The notes beneath the pieces were generated by a model. The model was given only the letters and a program-made list of their open reading frames with translations. It made no database searches and was not told where the DNA came from. Positions 10,652 through 21,140 of a stretch of DNA of 64,000 nt are shown here, one piece after another (the first letter of the stretch is position 1; every line of letters starts with the position of its first letter). The stretch comes from Hortaea werneckii (lineage: Eukaryota > Ascomycota > Dothideomycetes > Mycosphaerellales > Teratosphaeriaceae). Made by a program: the position numbers and the translations under genes. Location of the stretch: assembly GCA_037044905.1 (NCBI GenBank), contig JBAOKB010000181.1, positions 62,001 to 126,000 of the forward strand. The letters run 5' to 3'.

Positions 10652-10985
10652 GCCGCTCTGATGGCTCTGTGGATGGATCAGATCTAATGATCATTGGGGC
10701 GGTCGAATGGGCCAGTAAAGTGCGTCGATATGTAGATCGGATGTCGGAAGTCGAATGGAGATGGATCCATGCGCCTTCCTCATTTCCAGGACGCGCGATA
10801 GAGCCGACGTTTACCCGCACGCGTGAAAAGTCGCGATACGCATGACGTCTGGGCTTCATCGATCAATCCAATGCTCACATCCGGAATTGTCTTCAAAATT
10901 CCTCTTGTGGAAGCGCACTGCCGTGTCATCCCTCCATCATCACACAATATATTTCGATCGGCCAAGGCTCGAAGGACGAACAACG
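10652..10985. promoter_or_regulatory. Bidirectional rad17/AlkB promoter with MluI cell-cycle boxes
   Basis: The region contains a perfect palindromic MCB, ACGCGT (10819-10824), a second ACGCG core (10791-10795), a TCGCGA (10831-10836) and a CRE/ATF-like TGACGTC (10843-10849), all within about 60 bp. In yeasts MCB boxes bind MBF and drive G1/S transcription of replication and repair genes. The boxes are seen in the sequence; their function here is inferred. Confidence 0.5.
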
Positions 10986-11972
10986 ATGTCTGCAAAACGC
11001 TCAAGAACTCTAGACTCGTTCTTTTCGCCACCCGTGTCAAAGAAGGCGCGCGCAGATGACAACCAGACGTCAACTTCAACCGCCAACAAGGACGAGACAT
11101 CGCTATCAAAGCTTTCCAAACACCCGACTTATCCATTTTCTTTGCCGCAATTACCAGTTGAAATCAACGACATGTTGAACTTTGCGCCAGCATCAGAAGG
11201 CCGCGTGATCAAGGACCAGTCAAATTTGCCAGATCTCGACGTAGTGTGCTATGAGCCATATGTGCCCAAGGACATTCAGCGTGATACCTTCGAGTTCCTA
11301 CGCCGTGAGCTGTTCTTCTATCGGGTCAAGTATACTATCAAGCGTGGACCTACGGAAACACAAATCAATACTCCTCGCTTCACGACTGTCTTCGGTGTCG
11401 ATGCCACTTCCCGTTTCAGCGAAGACGGAGAGGTTGTAGATAGTACGACAGGCCGGCCAGTCCCCAATGGCATGTATAAATGCAAACCACGCCCAATACC
11501 ACAATGTCTAGATCACCTGAGAGCACTTACCGAGAATGCCACAGGCTACAAATTCAACTTTGCGCTGGTGAACTACTACAGCACAGGCGATGATAGCATA
11601 TCATACCATTCAGATGATGAAAGGTTCCTCGGACCTGAACCGGCGATTGCGTCCTTCACACTAGGAGCAAGAAGGGATTTCTTGCTGAAGCACAAACCGA
11701 CACCAGCCAGTCATGCTTCGGAGACGAAACCACTGAAATTCCCCTTGGGACCAGGAGACATGATACTGATGAAGGGTCTGACGCAGAGTCGTTGGCTACA
11801 TAGTATACCGAAACGCAAGACCGGCGAAGCGGACAAAGGCCGGATTAACATCACTTTTCGCCAAGCCATGGTCAAAGGCGGGACTGAGAACTACTATCGA
11901 TATAATGTTGGAGATGGCGAGGTGTACAAATGGGATACAATCAGACGGGAGATGCTACCTTGGCATGATTGA
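10986..11972 (+). CDS. AlkB-type Fe(II)/2-oxoglutarate dioxygenase (ALKBH2/3-like DNA repair)
   Basis: Probably a nuclear demethylase that removes 1-methyladenine and 3-methylcytosine from DNA by oxidation. 328 residues, single exon. The start is the ATG at 10986 (MSAKRSRTLDSFF); the frame is open 48 codons upstream, but that part lies in the promoter and has no family resemblance. A PCNA-binding PIP-like motif, TLDSFFSP, sits at residues 7-14, right at the N-terminus. The catalytic core has the iron ligands H208 and D210 (YHSDDE) and the distal H272 (WLHSIPK), and the 2-oxoglutarate-binding RINITFR at 286-292. NYYSTGDDSISYH precedes the HxD as in ALKBH2/3. Its divergent neighbour is the checkpoint gene rad17, which supports a role in replication-linked repair. 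Substrate preference cannot be read from the sequence. Confidence 0.92.
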   Translation: MSAKRSRTLDSFFSPPVSKKARADDNQTSTSTANKDETSLSKLSKHPTYPFSLPQLPVEINDMLNFAPASEGRVIKDQSNLPDLDVVCYEPYVPKDIQRDTFEFLRRELFFYRVKYTIKRGPTETQINTPRFTTVFGVDATSRFSEDGEVVDSTTGRPVPNGMYKCKPRPIPQCLDHLRALTENATGYKFNFALVNYYSTGDDSISYHSDDERFLGPEPAIASFTLGARRDFLLKHKPTPASHASETKPLKFPLGPGDMILMKGLTQSRWLHSIPKRKTGEADKGRINITFRQAMVKGGTENYYRYNVGDGEVYKWDTIRREMLPWHD

Positions 11973-13079
11973 ATTACAATAGATGTTTTCGCAAGCACAT
12001 CAGCCCAATCCTGAGAACAAGTTCTTTATTCGGCATCTCAGATGACGCGAGACGCATCAACATTATCTAACACCCTCTCTCCATTGAGCCAGGAGATCCT
12101 ACGCACCCAAGTCGTCCTTCGACCTGGCTTTTTGCATGCGACACCATCCGACTCCGACCCTTCTCTTATCTCTGGACTTGCTAGCTAAACACTCCAGCGA
12201 CTGTTGCAAGCCCTCAAACCGTGTGCTTGTGTATCTGGACGCTGTGTCGTACGATTCAAAGGTACAGCGGGGCTATGCGATGGGCCTGAAGAATACGAGC
12301 TTTACGAGACTGGGCACTTGTCGGTTTCTGTTTCAGCCGATAGATTGCTATACTTGCTGTTGAAGTTACGGCAGTGGAGCGTCGCATGATCTCGAACTTG
12401 AGGCCGTCATATGTTAATTTGCTCCGAATAACCCTCTTATCGCAGGCTGCTGCTGGAGCCTTTGCATTTTGGTCGGTTTCTAACTTCACTAGACACACAT
12501 TTCTCCAGACCCTGATGTGGGGAATTAAGCCAACCCAAGCCCGAACAGGCAGGTACTCTATCTGACCTTCAATTAGCGCATCATAAACCGGAATCTTGTC
12601 CAGGCATGTCCTACTATCAACTTCGGCCGGCATAATAATCGCTATCAAGCACAGGGCGCTACTTTACTGATTCGGGCAGGCATCGTACCATGTTCGACCC
12701 GTTCGAGCCGTCCTGCATTATTTGGCCATGCAGGGGAGGACGCCGATATGGCTGGCATTGACATTCAGTCGCTGGCAAATTGCCCTATTTCAAAGCTAAG
12801 TGAACCTTCTTATCGAGCTTCGAGGAGTGTCCATCACGGGTCGTGCTTTGGAATGGACATTATGCGTCTTCGACCGAGGATTAACGCCAGTGGGCTTTGC
12901 TCGAGACACCGCAACAGGAAGGAGGGCAAGTCGGTAAAAAAGCAATGCTGCGTATCAACGGACACCGCGGTAAAATATACGAGCAACTCGGAGTATAAAT
13001 GCAAGGGTTCCCTGGCCTCCCAAGCTTCCAACAAGATCTCCAAGCCTCGCCTATCTACTGATCGTGTCTCTTGGCAGAG
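11973..13079. other. Intergenic, AlkB-sedolisin
   Basis: 1.1 kb without a supportable gene. A 130-codon minus frame (12256-12648) and a 151-codon plus frame (12748-13203, overlapping the sedolisin in another frame) show no bias or family resemblance. The right end holds the sedolisin promoter with a TATA box. Confidence 0.55.
12994..12999 (+). promoter_or_regulatory. TATA box of the sedolisin gene
   Basis: TATAAA in the context GGAGTATAAATGC, 86 bp upstream of the start codon at 13080. The spacing fits a short 5' UTR and a strongly inducible, TATA-containing promoter. Confidence 0.55.
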
Positions 13080-15383
13080 ATGCTTCTCACTCGTTCTATC
13101 GCGGCTGTGGCTTTCGCCGCTCTCGCCACCGCTTCACCAATCGGCAACACACATTCGCTTCACGAGAAAAGATCCGAGATCCCTCCAGGATGGGAAAAGC
13201 TAGACGCCCTTGACCGTCGAGCAGTTCTGCCCCTGAGAATTGGGCTTGCTCAAAGCAATCTCGATAGAGGTTGGGAATGGCTGAATGATGTGTCGCATCC
13301 ATTTTCGCCCAACTACAGCAAGCATTGGACGCTAGAGCAAGTTGCGCAAGCGTTTGCTCCCAGCGATGAGTCTCTTGATGCCGTCAAAACCTGGCTTTCA
13401 TCATCGGAGATCGCAAGCGATCGCCTCACGCAATCACAGAGTCGTTCTTGGGTGGAATTCGAAGCCACGGTCGATGAGGCCGAAGAGCTTTTGAAGACCA
13501 AGTACCATGTTTACGAGCACGACCAGACTGGTCAACTGCATGTGGCGAGCGAGGAGTATAGCGTCCCTTCTCACTTGAAGGAGCACATTGACATTATCAC
13601 CCCAACTGTGCACTTCGATGTCAAAGTCAAGCCGCGAAAGTCTAACCCTGAGCTCACCGGCCGCGACGAATCTTCCGATGTCCGCAAGGGTCTAGGATGG
13701 CCGGGCAGCGGCAGTCTTCCCAAGGGAGGCAGGAGACTTGGACCAAATGGTCCACTCCACGGGAAGAAGCTACGCGAAGAGCTGGCCATGTGCGACGAAT
13801 ACATCACGCCGGATTGTTTACGTGCTCTGTACCAGTTTCCCATCAACCATAAGCTCAACAGGGATAACTCATACGGTATCGTGGAGTACACGCCTCAGGC
13901 CTACGTCCCTGGGGACTTGGATCTGTTCTTTGCCAATTTCAGCAAGCATCAGGTCGGAAATCGTCCGATCTTGGACAGCGTTGATGGGGGTGTCGTGCAG
14001 CAGGACAGTATGGGATTTGAATATAATGGCGAAAGCGATCTGGATCTTGAGTACGCTATGGCTCTTGTGTACCCACAACCCGTTACACGTAAGTTTCCAC
14101 CCTCTCAGTCAGGAAAGCAAGACCCATTAGCATCCCTGAGGCGGACACTAACATCTGGTCCTCTCCAGTATACCAAGTTGGCGACATCGTCGAAGGCGCA
14201 TCGTTCAACAACTTCCTCGACGCGATCGATGGTTCCTACTGCACCTACGAAGGAGGCGACGACCCGAGCCAAGACGCCATCTACCCAGACCCGTACACTA
14301 ACTACACCGGGGCCTACGAAGGCGCCCAGAACTGTGGAGGCTACGCCGCGACGAAAGTGATCTCCACCTCATACAGCTACAACGAGCACGACCTGACGCC
14401 CTTCTACGCCGAGCGCCAGTGCCACGAGTACATGAAGCTCGGCCTGATGGGCGTCACGGTCCTGTACAGCTCGGGGGACTACGGCGTAGCGGGGAACTCG
14501 GGCCAGTGTATCGATGGACCCGGTCTGGACGCCCCTTACAACACCGGGGGATCTGGTCGCTTTAATCCTTCGTTCCCGGGTACCTGTCCCTACGTTACGG
14601 CGGTGGGCGCTACACAGGTTAAAGCCGACGTCAATATTGCTGAGGGAGTGTCCGGAACTCAGCCGGAGAAGGCTTGCGAGACTGCGATTTATTCCGGGGG
14701 TGGGTTTAGTAATGTGTTTCCCTTGCCAGACTATCAAGCTGGTGCTGTGCATGAGTATGTGTCCTGTTCTCTTTACTCGTTTCAACGCCGCATTTGATTT
14801 TTTTCAGCGGAGGCATGACTGACGGGGATTGGGGAAATGGGTGGTTCGACAACTATCCGCCACCCTACGGCGCAGACAGATTTAACAATAGCCAGCAGAC
14901 ACGCGGCTTCCCGGACATTTCCGCCAATGTAAGAATGCTCTCTCCCTCCCTGCTCTTTGAGGTTCCCTAATATCTTTCCGTCTCCATCACCAAGGGAATC
15001 CGAAAAAGAAGCGAGAAAGGGAAATAAAAGGAAAGAAAAGAAAACAAAGCTAACCTCGCCGGCTCTATCATCAGGGGGCCAACTACGTCGTCGCCGTGGA
15101 CGGCGCCTTCTCCCAAGTCTACGGCACCTCGGCCTCCGCGCCCACCCTCGGCTCCATCCTCACCCTGATCAACCAAGCCCGGCTGGACAAGAAGAAGAAC
15201 AGCATCGGCTTCATCAACCCCGTCGCGTACGCGCACCCGGAAGTCTTTAACGATGTCGTCGAGGGAGGGAATCAGGGGTGTGGGACGGCTGGTTTCCAGA
15301 GCGCGCCCGGGTGGGATCCTGTGACGGGCTTGGGGACCCCGGATTATCCTAAGATGTTGGAGTTGTGGATGGGGTTGGACTAG
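13080..15383 (+). CDS. Secreted sedolisin (S53 serine-carboxyl peptidase)
   Basis: An acid-active secreted endo- or tripeptidyl-peptidase made as a proenzyme. Four exons: 13080-14088, 14169-14754, 14808-14928, 15075-15383. Introns are 80, 53 and 146 nt, all GT-AG with consistent phase, giving 674 residues. The ATG at 13080 starts a clear signal peptide (MLLTRSIAAVAFAALATAS). The prodomain runs to about residue 200 and ends in a basic Gly/Lys/Arg-rich linker. The catalytic domain has E318 and D322 (GESDLDLEY), oxyanion-hole D440 (SSGDYG) and nucleophile S591 in GTSASAP. The C-terminal calcium site (VFNDVVEGGNQGC, GWDPVTGLG) is complete. The three splices restore TLYQVGD, VHDGGMTD and SANGANYV. 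Intron 3 carries a long purine-rich block. Likely roles are extracellular protein use or host/substrate interaction. The subfamily (tripeptidyl-peptidase or endopeptidase) is not resolved. Confidence 0.95.
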
Positions 15384-15988
15384 AGGATGTTGCTTCCTTC
15401 CCTCTCGGACGTGGGTCCTGTTCGTAGGAGTGTGTGATGAGGCGGGAGCTTCTTGTTTCCCACCAGTCTGCGCTTGATTGAATATATCGATTCCAGATGG
15501 TCCGTGTAGGGAAAAGTTCAGTCAGCTGTCAGAACCTGGGTGTCAGACAATCGATTTTTCTTTTGGTGTTTTTTTTTTTTTTTTGGCTCGTCTATCAAAG
15601 CGGAATCCAACTCATCTCGTAAGATGATACACGAATGTGTGTATCAATGTGACGGATCTTCTGTAAAGTTTGCCACATACAATGACCATGACAAGGAAAG
15701 GGGGGTTTTTTTTTAAAAAAAAAAAAACAAACCATAGAACACCCCTTTTTCATCAAGCAAAGATGAAATGTACTGCTCATAAGTGGTGGTGGTATTTACC
15801 GGATCCCTCGAACAAAGTCAAACGTTTGTCCCCCCGCCTTGCTAACTTCCTCATATCATCCAAACGCCTGTTCGCCAGTCCCATATGCAGCGCTGCAATG
15901 TCTCCATGTCTTCAAATATTGTACAGATATTTCCTCGGAACGATCTTCCTCGCTCTTCTTATTTGTGTCCGTGATTTTCTTCCTTTTC
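15384..15988. other. Intergenic, converging 3' ends of sedolisin and coa3
   Basis: 605 bp with a T16 run (15569-15584) and a T9-A13 block (15706-15727) that could form a short hairpin. No coding sequence is supportable. These are probably 3' UTR and terminator sequences of the two converging genes. Confidence 0.55.
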
Positions 15989-16467
15989 TTATTGTGCCGT
16001 GCGGCCGGCGCTCTTGACGGTGCTCATGTGTGGCGCATGGCCCGGTTGGGCCGGGGCGTCGGGCATGGGGACGTCGGAGAAGTCGTCCTGGCCGATGGCT
16101 TTGATGGTCCAGGTGTCTGTGGGTGGGAGTGGTCAGTCTTCCTGCCCAGTAGCGGCCTGCATTGTAGATGTTGTCCGAGTTCCTCTCGCTTTTGCGCATT
16201 CTTCTCTGCTCCCTCAATGTTCTGTGTGGATGGGTGGCGGGATGCATGGACATACAGACTGCGCCGACGAAGCCTAGGATACATACGCCGGTCACGGCAT
16301 TACGGACAAGGTATGGCTGGCGAGCACGATAGAGAGCGGCGCCGGGTTTGTTGCGGGAGTCGTAGTAGGAGGATTGGGGGATTCTACCGGGCGTTGGGTC
16401 GTATTAGCTGTTGGTCTCTGAGTGAGTCCTGAATTGCGCTGATAATGGCGTACCTTCCGAGAGGCAT
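15989..16467 (-). CDS. coa3: Cytochrome c oxidase assembly factor 3 (Coa3)
   Basis: A small mitochondrial inner-membrane protein that stabilises newly made Cox1 and links its translation to oxidase assembly. It is hidden from simple ORF calling. Three exons: 16467-16454 (14 nt), 16383-16256 and 16116-15989, with introns of 70 and 139 nt (GTACGC to TAG, GTATGT to CAG). The spliced product is 89 residues: MPLGRIPQSSYYD, a basic patch ending at the membrane (ARQPYLVRNAVTG), one transmembrane segment (about residues 36-52), then TIKAIGQDDFSDVPMPDAP in the intermembrane space. This layout and the QDDFSDVP stretch match fungal Coa3. Both splices restore family sequence, which supports the tiny first exon. 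It is divergent from pta1, 515 bp away. Confidence 0.85.
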
Positions 16468-16982
16468 GTTGGCGTTGTTTGATGATTAGGTCAAGGACTG
16501 CCTGAGGGTGTGAATAGACTGTGAAACGTCGGGATGGATCTTCACGTGAAAGCGGATGGCCGCCTGCATGCCGCCCGCTCGCCGCTCGCCGCTGGAGGGA
16601 ACTTGGAAGGATGGATGACACCATGGGGGTCCGGTCTTGGCAGCGGAGAGCTTGCGCGAGCTGCTTCCGAGCTAGACTCTCTCGACTCTGTAGACTTTCA
16701 CGACGCGTTGAAGATCACATACACCCCGGACATCCACGCCAATCCTATACCTGACTATCCCGTCCAGTGCCCAGTGCCCAGTGTCCGGTGTCCAGTGTTT
16801 AGGTGAGATTGTTTGGCTTCACACATTCACGCGAACGCTGTTGCGCATTGAGTCGTCACGTCCGCGCATTGGACCACACCCTCACTCCCTCCGTCATTCA
16901 ATCGTAAAAGGCGGCGATGCAGGAGACCGCCTTGATGGAGATACAGTTTCCTACGTAGTACCGGGAGACAGGAACCTTCATC
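16468..16982. promoter_or_regulatory. Divergent promoter region of coa3 and pta1
   Basis: 515 bp between the start codons. It contains a short imperfect tandem of CCAGTG-type units (about 16761-16800, GTCCAGTGCCCAGTGCCCAGTG and similar). No canonical TATA box or known factor site stands out. Confidence 0.45.
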
Positions 16983-19445
16983 ATGGCCCAAGGTACCTCC
17001 TCCATCCTTTTCCAGCTCGACCAAGCCCGCAACATCGTCCTCACCACCCCCTCCGTCTATCCCCAGGTCGTCCCCGGCGTCCTCGGTGTTGTTGGCGGTA
17101 ATGCCGCCCTCGAGCTCCGCCGCTGGGGCGCTGACTTCCTCGCCGAGACCTTCGCCTCCCCCGTGCTGCCGGCCGAGGAGAAGCAGAAGCTCAGTCTCGC
17201 CGCCCTCGACACCCTCCGCGCCTATCTGAACCGGAAGGAGGAGCGCGGCGAGGAAGAAGATGGCCAGGTGATCAAGAGCACCGTCCAGTGCGCCGCGAGC
17301 CTCTACCCCCTCGTCTTCCGCCACACCGTCGCGGAGAAGGGCGCTGATGCCGAGAGCTGGGCGAAGATGGCCGCCATTAAGAGTGCGATTCTGCGGCGGA
17401 TGGATAGTGCGAGTGCGGGTGTGAGGATCTGCTGCGTCAAGTTCGTCGCCCGCGTCGTGCAGGTGCAGACGCCCGGCCTGATCTCAGACCCGCGCCGACC
17501 AGAGCAGAATGAGATTTCGCTGGCTTTGGTGCCAAGGGACCACCCAGTCATTCCCCCGAGCAATTTGGAAGCTGAGGCGAGTGGACTCTTAGATCGGTTA
17601 CTAGGGGTCTTGCAGGATAATCTGACCGACGCGTTGGTCGTGACGGCGACGCTGAACAGCCTTGCGACGCTGGTGCACAGGCGGGCGAGCGTATCTAACA
17701 AAATTCTCACTACAATCCTGAACTTCAATCCCTTGGCGTTGGCTGGCACCGGGAGAATGGAAGGCAAGGACCGCGTCGCAATCAGGAGCATGGCGCGCAC
17801 GACTATTTCTTTCCTACTCAATGTGCTGAAACGAAATCCTCAACACCCATTGGCGGGTCGCCTCCAGCAGCGGACAGAACAGCTTCGACACCACCTCAAC
17901 GAAGTCTTTATCGAAGGTCGCGAAGGGAAGAGAAAGGAGCCAGACGAACCGACCGATGGTCTTGACGAGACCAAACGTCGCCGCATCGACACCGAAGCCT
18001 CGAATGGCGCGACGCCCGTCCAGCAGCACCCTTACCAACAACAGCCGCCGCAGCAGCAACAACCATCACAACTAAGCTTACAGCTATCATATCCGCCTCT
18101 CCCACCCGGACCAGTCACAGTCGCTCAGCTCTTCACACTCAGCCAAGATCCGAACGCTGCAGGCTTCCACGTCGCCAGCATCCCCCAACAAATTGTCTCT
18201 CAGCTCGTTCCGCCTTTACTGCAATCGATCGACCCTCAGAGGTTTGAAGGAGCGATCAATGCAGTACGGTCTCGCTTTCTGAACCTAGCCTCCAGTCATC
18301 AGCCTCCGTCGGCCTTAGATGCCGCGCATGCGGCCAACGGGGACGACGAGGAAGATGACTACGATCCCTCTTCTCCTGCCGCCTTCCCAGGCGCACAGGA
18401 GGCCCAAGTCTTGAATCAGCTTGATCAGATGGCGCCTGAGGGCGAGGACGAGGCGTTGGCTATCGGTCCGTTTGTCCTGCCGCCCCCGCCTCCACTTAGC
18501 GAAGAGGAAAAGAGGGAGTACGAGGTTGTTGCGCAAGAGAGGATCTTCTCGCAGCTGGCTAAGTTGGATGGAGCGAAAACGAATCGCTCGGCGGCGACGG
18601 GAAATCTGGTTCCTGGGTTGGTGAGGGTTTTGAGTGTGGGCGGTCAGGACAGAGAGGGGTGGGTGGGACTTATTACGCGGTTGGCTACGAGGGCGACGTT
18701 TGGGCTCGGTGACGATGAGGAGGAAGGGGAGCTAGACGGGGATGGAAATGGGATGGTGAAGAGTGAAGAGGATGGAATGGGCCAGCGAGACGAGGAAGAT
18801 GATGAGCGTTCTGTGAAGGCTGTCACTGGGAAGGAACGGAAAGAGTTAAAGATGAGGAACCAATCCCCTTCACCCTTCCACCTCGCCGATCGCATCCGCG
18901 CTGCATTGAGGGACTACGTCACAAGCGGTTTCCGCCAACGCATCGATGTCGGCATCGCCTGGCTAAACGAGGAATGGTACGCGGACCGACTCGCGCTTTC
19001 CCATCGTCGGTCAAAATACAACACCCCATCGACCAGCGACGAGAACACCACCACCACCACCAAGTCCCCTCCCCCATCCCTCCACCGCCTCCCCAACTAC
19101 CTGCACCACTCCCTCGCCCTCCTGGACGCCCTAACGCCCTACCTGGACGTCAAAGACGGCCGCTTCCTAATCCGCTTCCTCTCCGAACTCCCCCAACTCG
19201 GCACTCCCCACCTCACCCGCATCTCCAAGCTCGCCGACGATCCCGACCGCGTCGCCATGGCCGTCCAGGCTTTCTTGTACCTCGTCATGTTCCGTCCGCC
19301 TGTCCGCGCGATCTGTCTCGATGCCGTCGAGCAGCTGTGGCGGGCCAATGGCGATGCGAAGACGGGGTGTGGGCGGATTTTGGGGAAGTGGCGGCCGGGG
19401 GTTTTGAAGGGGGAGGGCGGGGTTAAGGCGGAGGGTGGGGGGTGA
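16983..19445 (+). CDS. pta1: Symplekin/Pta1, mRNA cleavage and polyadenylation factor subunit
   Basis: Scaffold of the cleavage and polyadenylation factor, bridging the endonuclease, the phosphatases and the RNA polymerase II tail during mRNA 3'-end formation. Single exon, 820 residues, close to yeast Pta1 in length. The N-terminal 310 residues are the HEAT-like symplekin/Pta1 domain (DUF3453): a helical start at residues 1-80, then AASLYPLVFRH, AAIKSAILRRMDS and GVRICCVKFVARVVQ. The middle has a Gln/Pro-rich spacer at about 348-372 and two acidic stretches near 455-500 and 575-615. The C-terminal part (about 640-800) is again helical (RIRAALRDYVTSGFRQR, FLIRFLSELP). The identification is by the N-terminal domain and overall layout. 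Confidence 0.88.
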   Translation: MAQGTSSILFQLDQARNIVLTTPSVYPQVVPGVLGVVGGNAALELRRWGADFLAETFASPVLPAEEKQKLSLAALDTLRAYLNRKEERGEEEDGQVIKSTVQCAASLYPLVFRHTVAEKGADAESWAKMAAIKSAILRRMDSASAGVRICCVKFVARVVQVQTPGLISDPRRPEQNEISLALVPRDHPVIPPSNLEAEASGLLDRLLGVLQDNLTDALVVTATLNSLATLVHRRASVSNKILTTILNFNPLALAGTGRMEGKDRVAIRSMARTTISFLLNVLKRNPQHPLAGRLQQRTEQLRHHLNEVFIEGREGKRKEPDEPTDGLDETKRRRIDTEASNGATPVQQHPYQQQPPQQQQPSQLSLQLSYPPLPPGPVTVAQLFTLSQDPNAAGFHVASIPQQIVSQLVPPLLQSIDPQRFEGAINAVRSRFLNLASSHQPPSALDAAHAANGDDEEDDYDPSSPAAFPGAQEAQVLNQLDQMAPEGEDEALAIGPFVLPPPPPLSEEEKREYEVVAQERIFSQLAKLDGAKTNRSAATGNLVPGLVRVLSVGGQDREGWVGLITRLATRATFGLGDDEEEGELDGDGNGMVKSEEDGMGQRDEEDDERSVKAVTGKERKELKMRNQSPSPFHLADRIRAALRDYVTSGFRQRIDVGIAWLNEEWYADRLALSHRRSKYNTPSTSDENTTTTTKSPPPSLHRLPNYLHHSLALLDALTPYLDVKDGRFLIRFLSELPQLGTPHLTRISKLADDPDRVAMAVQAFLYLVMFRPPVRAICLDAVEQLWRANGDAKTGCGRILGKWRPGVLKGEGGVKAEGGG

Positions 19446-20045
19446 TGGGTTGAGATTTTTACAGGGGAGGGACGTTTTCTTTTCTTTCTTTTCCTTTTTA
19501 GCGAGTCTGTTGCGAGTAGAGTAGGAGGACGGGGAGGGATGAGCATATCCCGTGAATTTTTTTAGGTGAATCCTTGATTATATACACGGTTTTCCAAACG
19601 TGATGGGGGACCTGAAAAAGAATCTTCGTGATCGTGAGCATATGCAACGCATCTAGGCATGTTCACATCTGTCTGGCCAACTCTGGCCCACTGTTCCAAA
19701 AATTTCTCATTTCTTTTTTCTTCTATCTAAGCAAGCTGCGCCCTGCTCGCGGCTAGTGCAGCGCTGTGGGTCATTTACAAGTCTCTTTTAGCGAGCTTCG
19801 GCATGAGGGGTCTTTTTTCACCCCCTGTCCCCCTTTCTCTCCCTCCCCCACGAAGTCGTACGCCCCGAGGCAATCTTCGACTCCTTCGTACACCGTCCAC
19901 CACGGTCCAATCCTACCTCGTCGAACGCTGGAGACTCCATCGTCTTGGAAGAAAACAAAAACGGAAGAGGATCCAAGAGAACAAGTCCCACGCCACATCG
20001 TCCCTCTCCCCTCGCCCCTCCCTTCCCTCTCTCCATCAACTTCAC
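19446..20045. other. Intergenic, converging 3' ends of pta1 and the Pyr4-like gene
   Basis: 600 bp with T-rich tracts (about 19475-19500 and 19556-19564) and a pyrimidine-rich half (19810-20050). No coding sequence is supportable. Confidence 0.55.
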
Positions 20046-21140
20046 CTACGCCTTCTTCTTCCCCGCCCCGCCAGCCTTCTTTCCCCTAGGTACCATATCC
20101 GCCGCACTGCCCTCCCCGCCCGCGCGGTGATGGCCCAACGTATACGTCCGGATATAGACAAAAGGCCAGATCGTCTCGGGGAGCATGGTGAAGAAAATGA
20201 TGAGCCAGCTCGGCCAGGTGTTCACGTAGCCCCAGTTTTCTGGCACGTTGAGGTACCGCCAGATGAAGACGAGGTACGCGGTTACGCAGCCGAAGTAGCG
20301 GGTCAGCCTGTTTGAGGAAGGGAGGTTAGTTTCTTATCCTTGGAGGAATACGGGTAGGGGGAAAGTGATGTGGGGACCAAAAGAAAATCAGAGCGCGCGA
20401 TGTCAGGAACAGGAAAAGAAAAAGATGACCATACCAAATCTCCACACTCTGCCCTTCCATCCCCCGCGTCATCATGAGATACAAACTCGCATACCCGCAG
20501 GGGAACTGGATCAGCAGGCCCGTCCAGTACGCCGTGACCTGCTGGCGCTCATCGGGGAAGATCTGACAGAGCAAGTGGAAGAAGCCGACGCCAAGGGCGG
20601 CGCCGATGTAGGTCCGCAGCATGACGGATTTGCTTTGCGAGGGCGGGTAGGCGCAGTGCGAGGCGACCCAGACGAAGACGATGTCCAGCATGTACCACAT
20701 CAGGAAGCAGCCCCGTTCGAAGTTGGTGCTGGTCGTGGCGAAGGCGTAGTAGAACTCGTAGGCCATGGGGGCGATCCTGGGGAGGCGGAAGTTTTAGCAC
20801 TACGCGAAAGGAATTGACTTGAACGGAAAGGGATTGTTCCTTTCTTTTCTTGTCCTTGTCCCTTTTCCAGTTTGCATAGGCAGGTCGCCATTGCTGATGT
20901 GGCTGCCGCGACGGTTTGCTTGCAAGATCCGACTTACATGTATTCGAGAGGTCCACAGAAGACTTTATCACGGTATGTCTTGGCAATGTAGAAGACATAG
21001 CAAAGGGAGTAGACAGCGCCACAGGCAATGATGAGGCCATCCTGGATGAAGAGATAGCTCTCTGGCGGGTTCAATGCGAGGTCTGAAGGCTGCACCACCA
21101 AATGGGAATGCCGAAAGCTTTCGGCCAGTTCAAAGGGCAT
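20046..21140 (-). CDS. Pyr4/PaxB-type seven-helix membrane protein (membrane terpene-cyclase family)
   Basis: An integral membrane protein resembling the fungal Pyr4/PaxB-like family, which includes the cyclases of meroterpenoid and indole-diterpene pathways; many members have no known substrate. Three exons: 21140-20938, 20776-20435, 20307-20046, with introns of 161 and 127 nt, giving 268 residues. Splices restore EYMIAPMAYEFYYAF and VEIWLTRYFGC. About seven hydrophobic helices are visible. Conserved family features include YLFIQDG near the start, FERGCFLMWYMLD, VTAYWTGLLIQFP, WRYLNVPENW and LPETIWPFVY; the tail is Gly/Lys-rich (GKKAGGAGKKKA). The start is the first ATG in frame. It is in tandem with an SDR 332 bp upstream. 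No prenyltransferase, polyketide synthase or epoxidase is nearby, so a cyclase role is unproven. Confidence 0.8.

Noticed and set aside
12256..12648. 130-codon minus frame between AlkB and sedolisin
   Set aside because: No codon bias, no recognised domain and no plausible splice partners.
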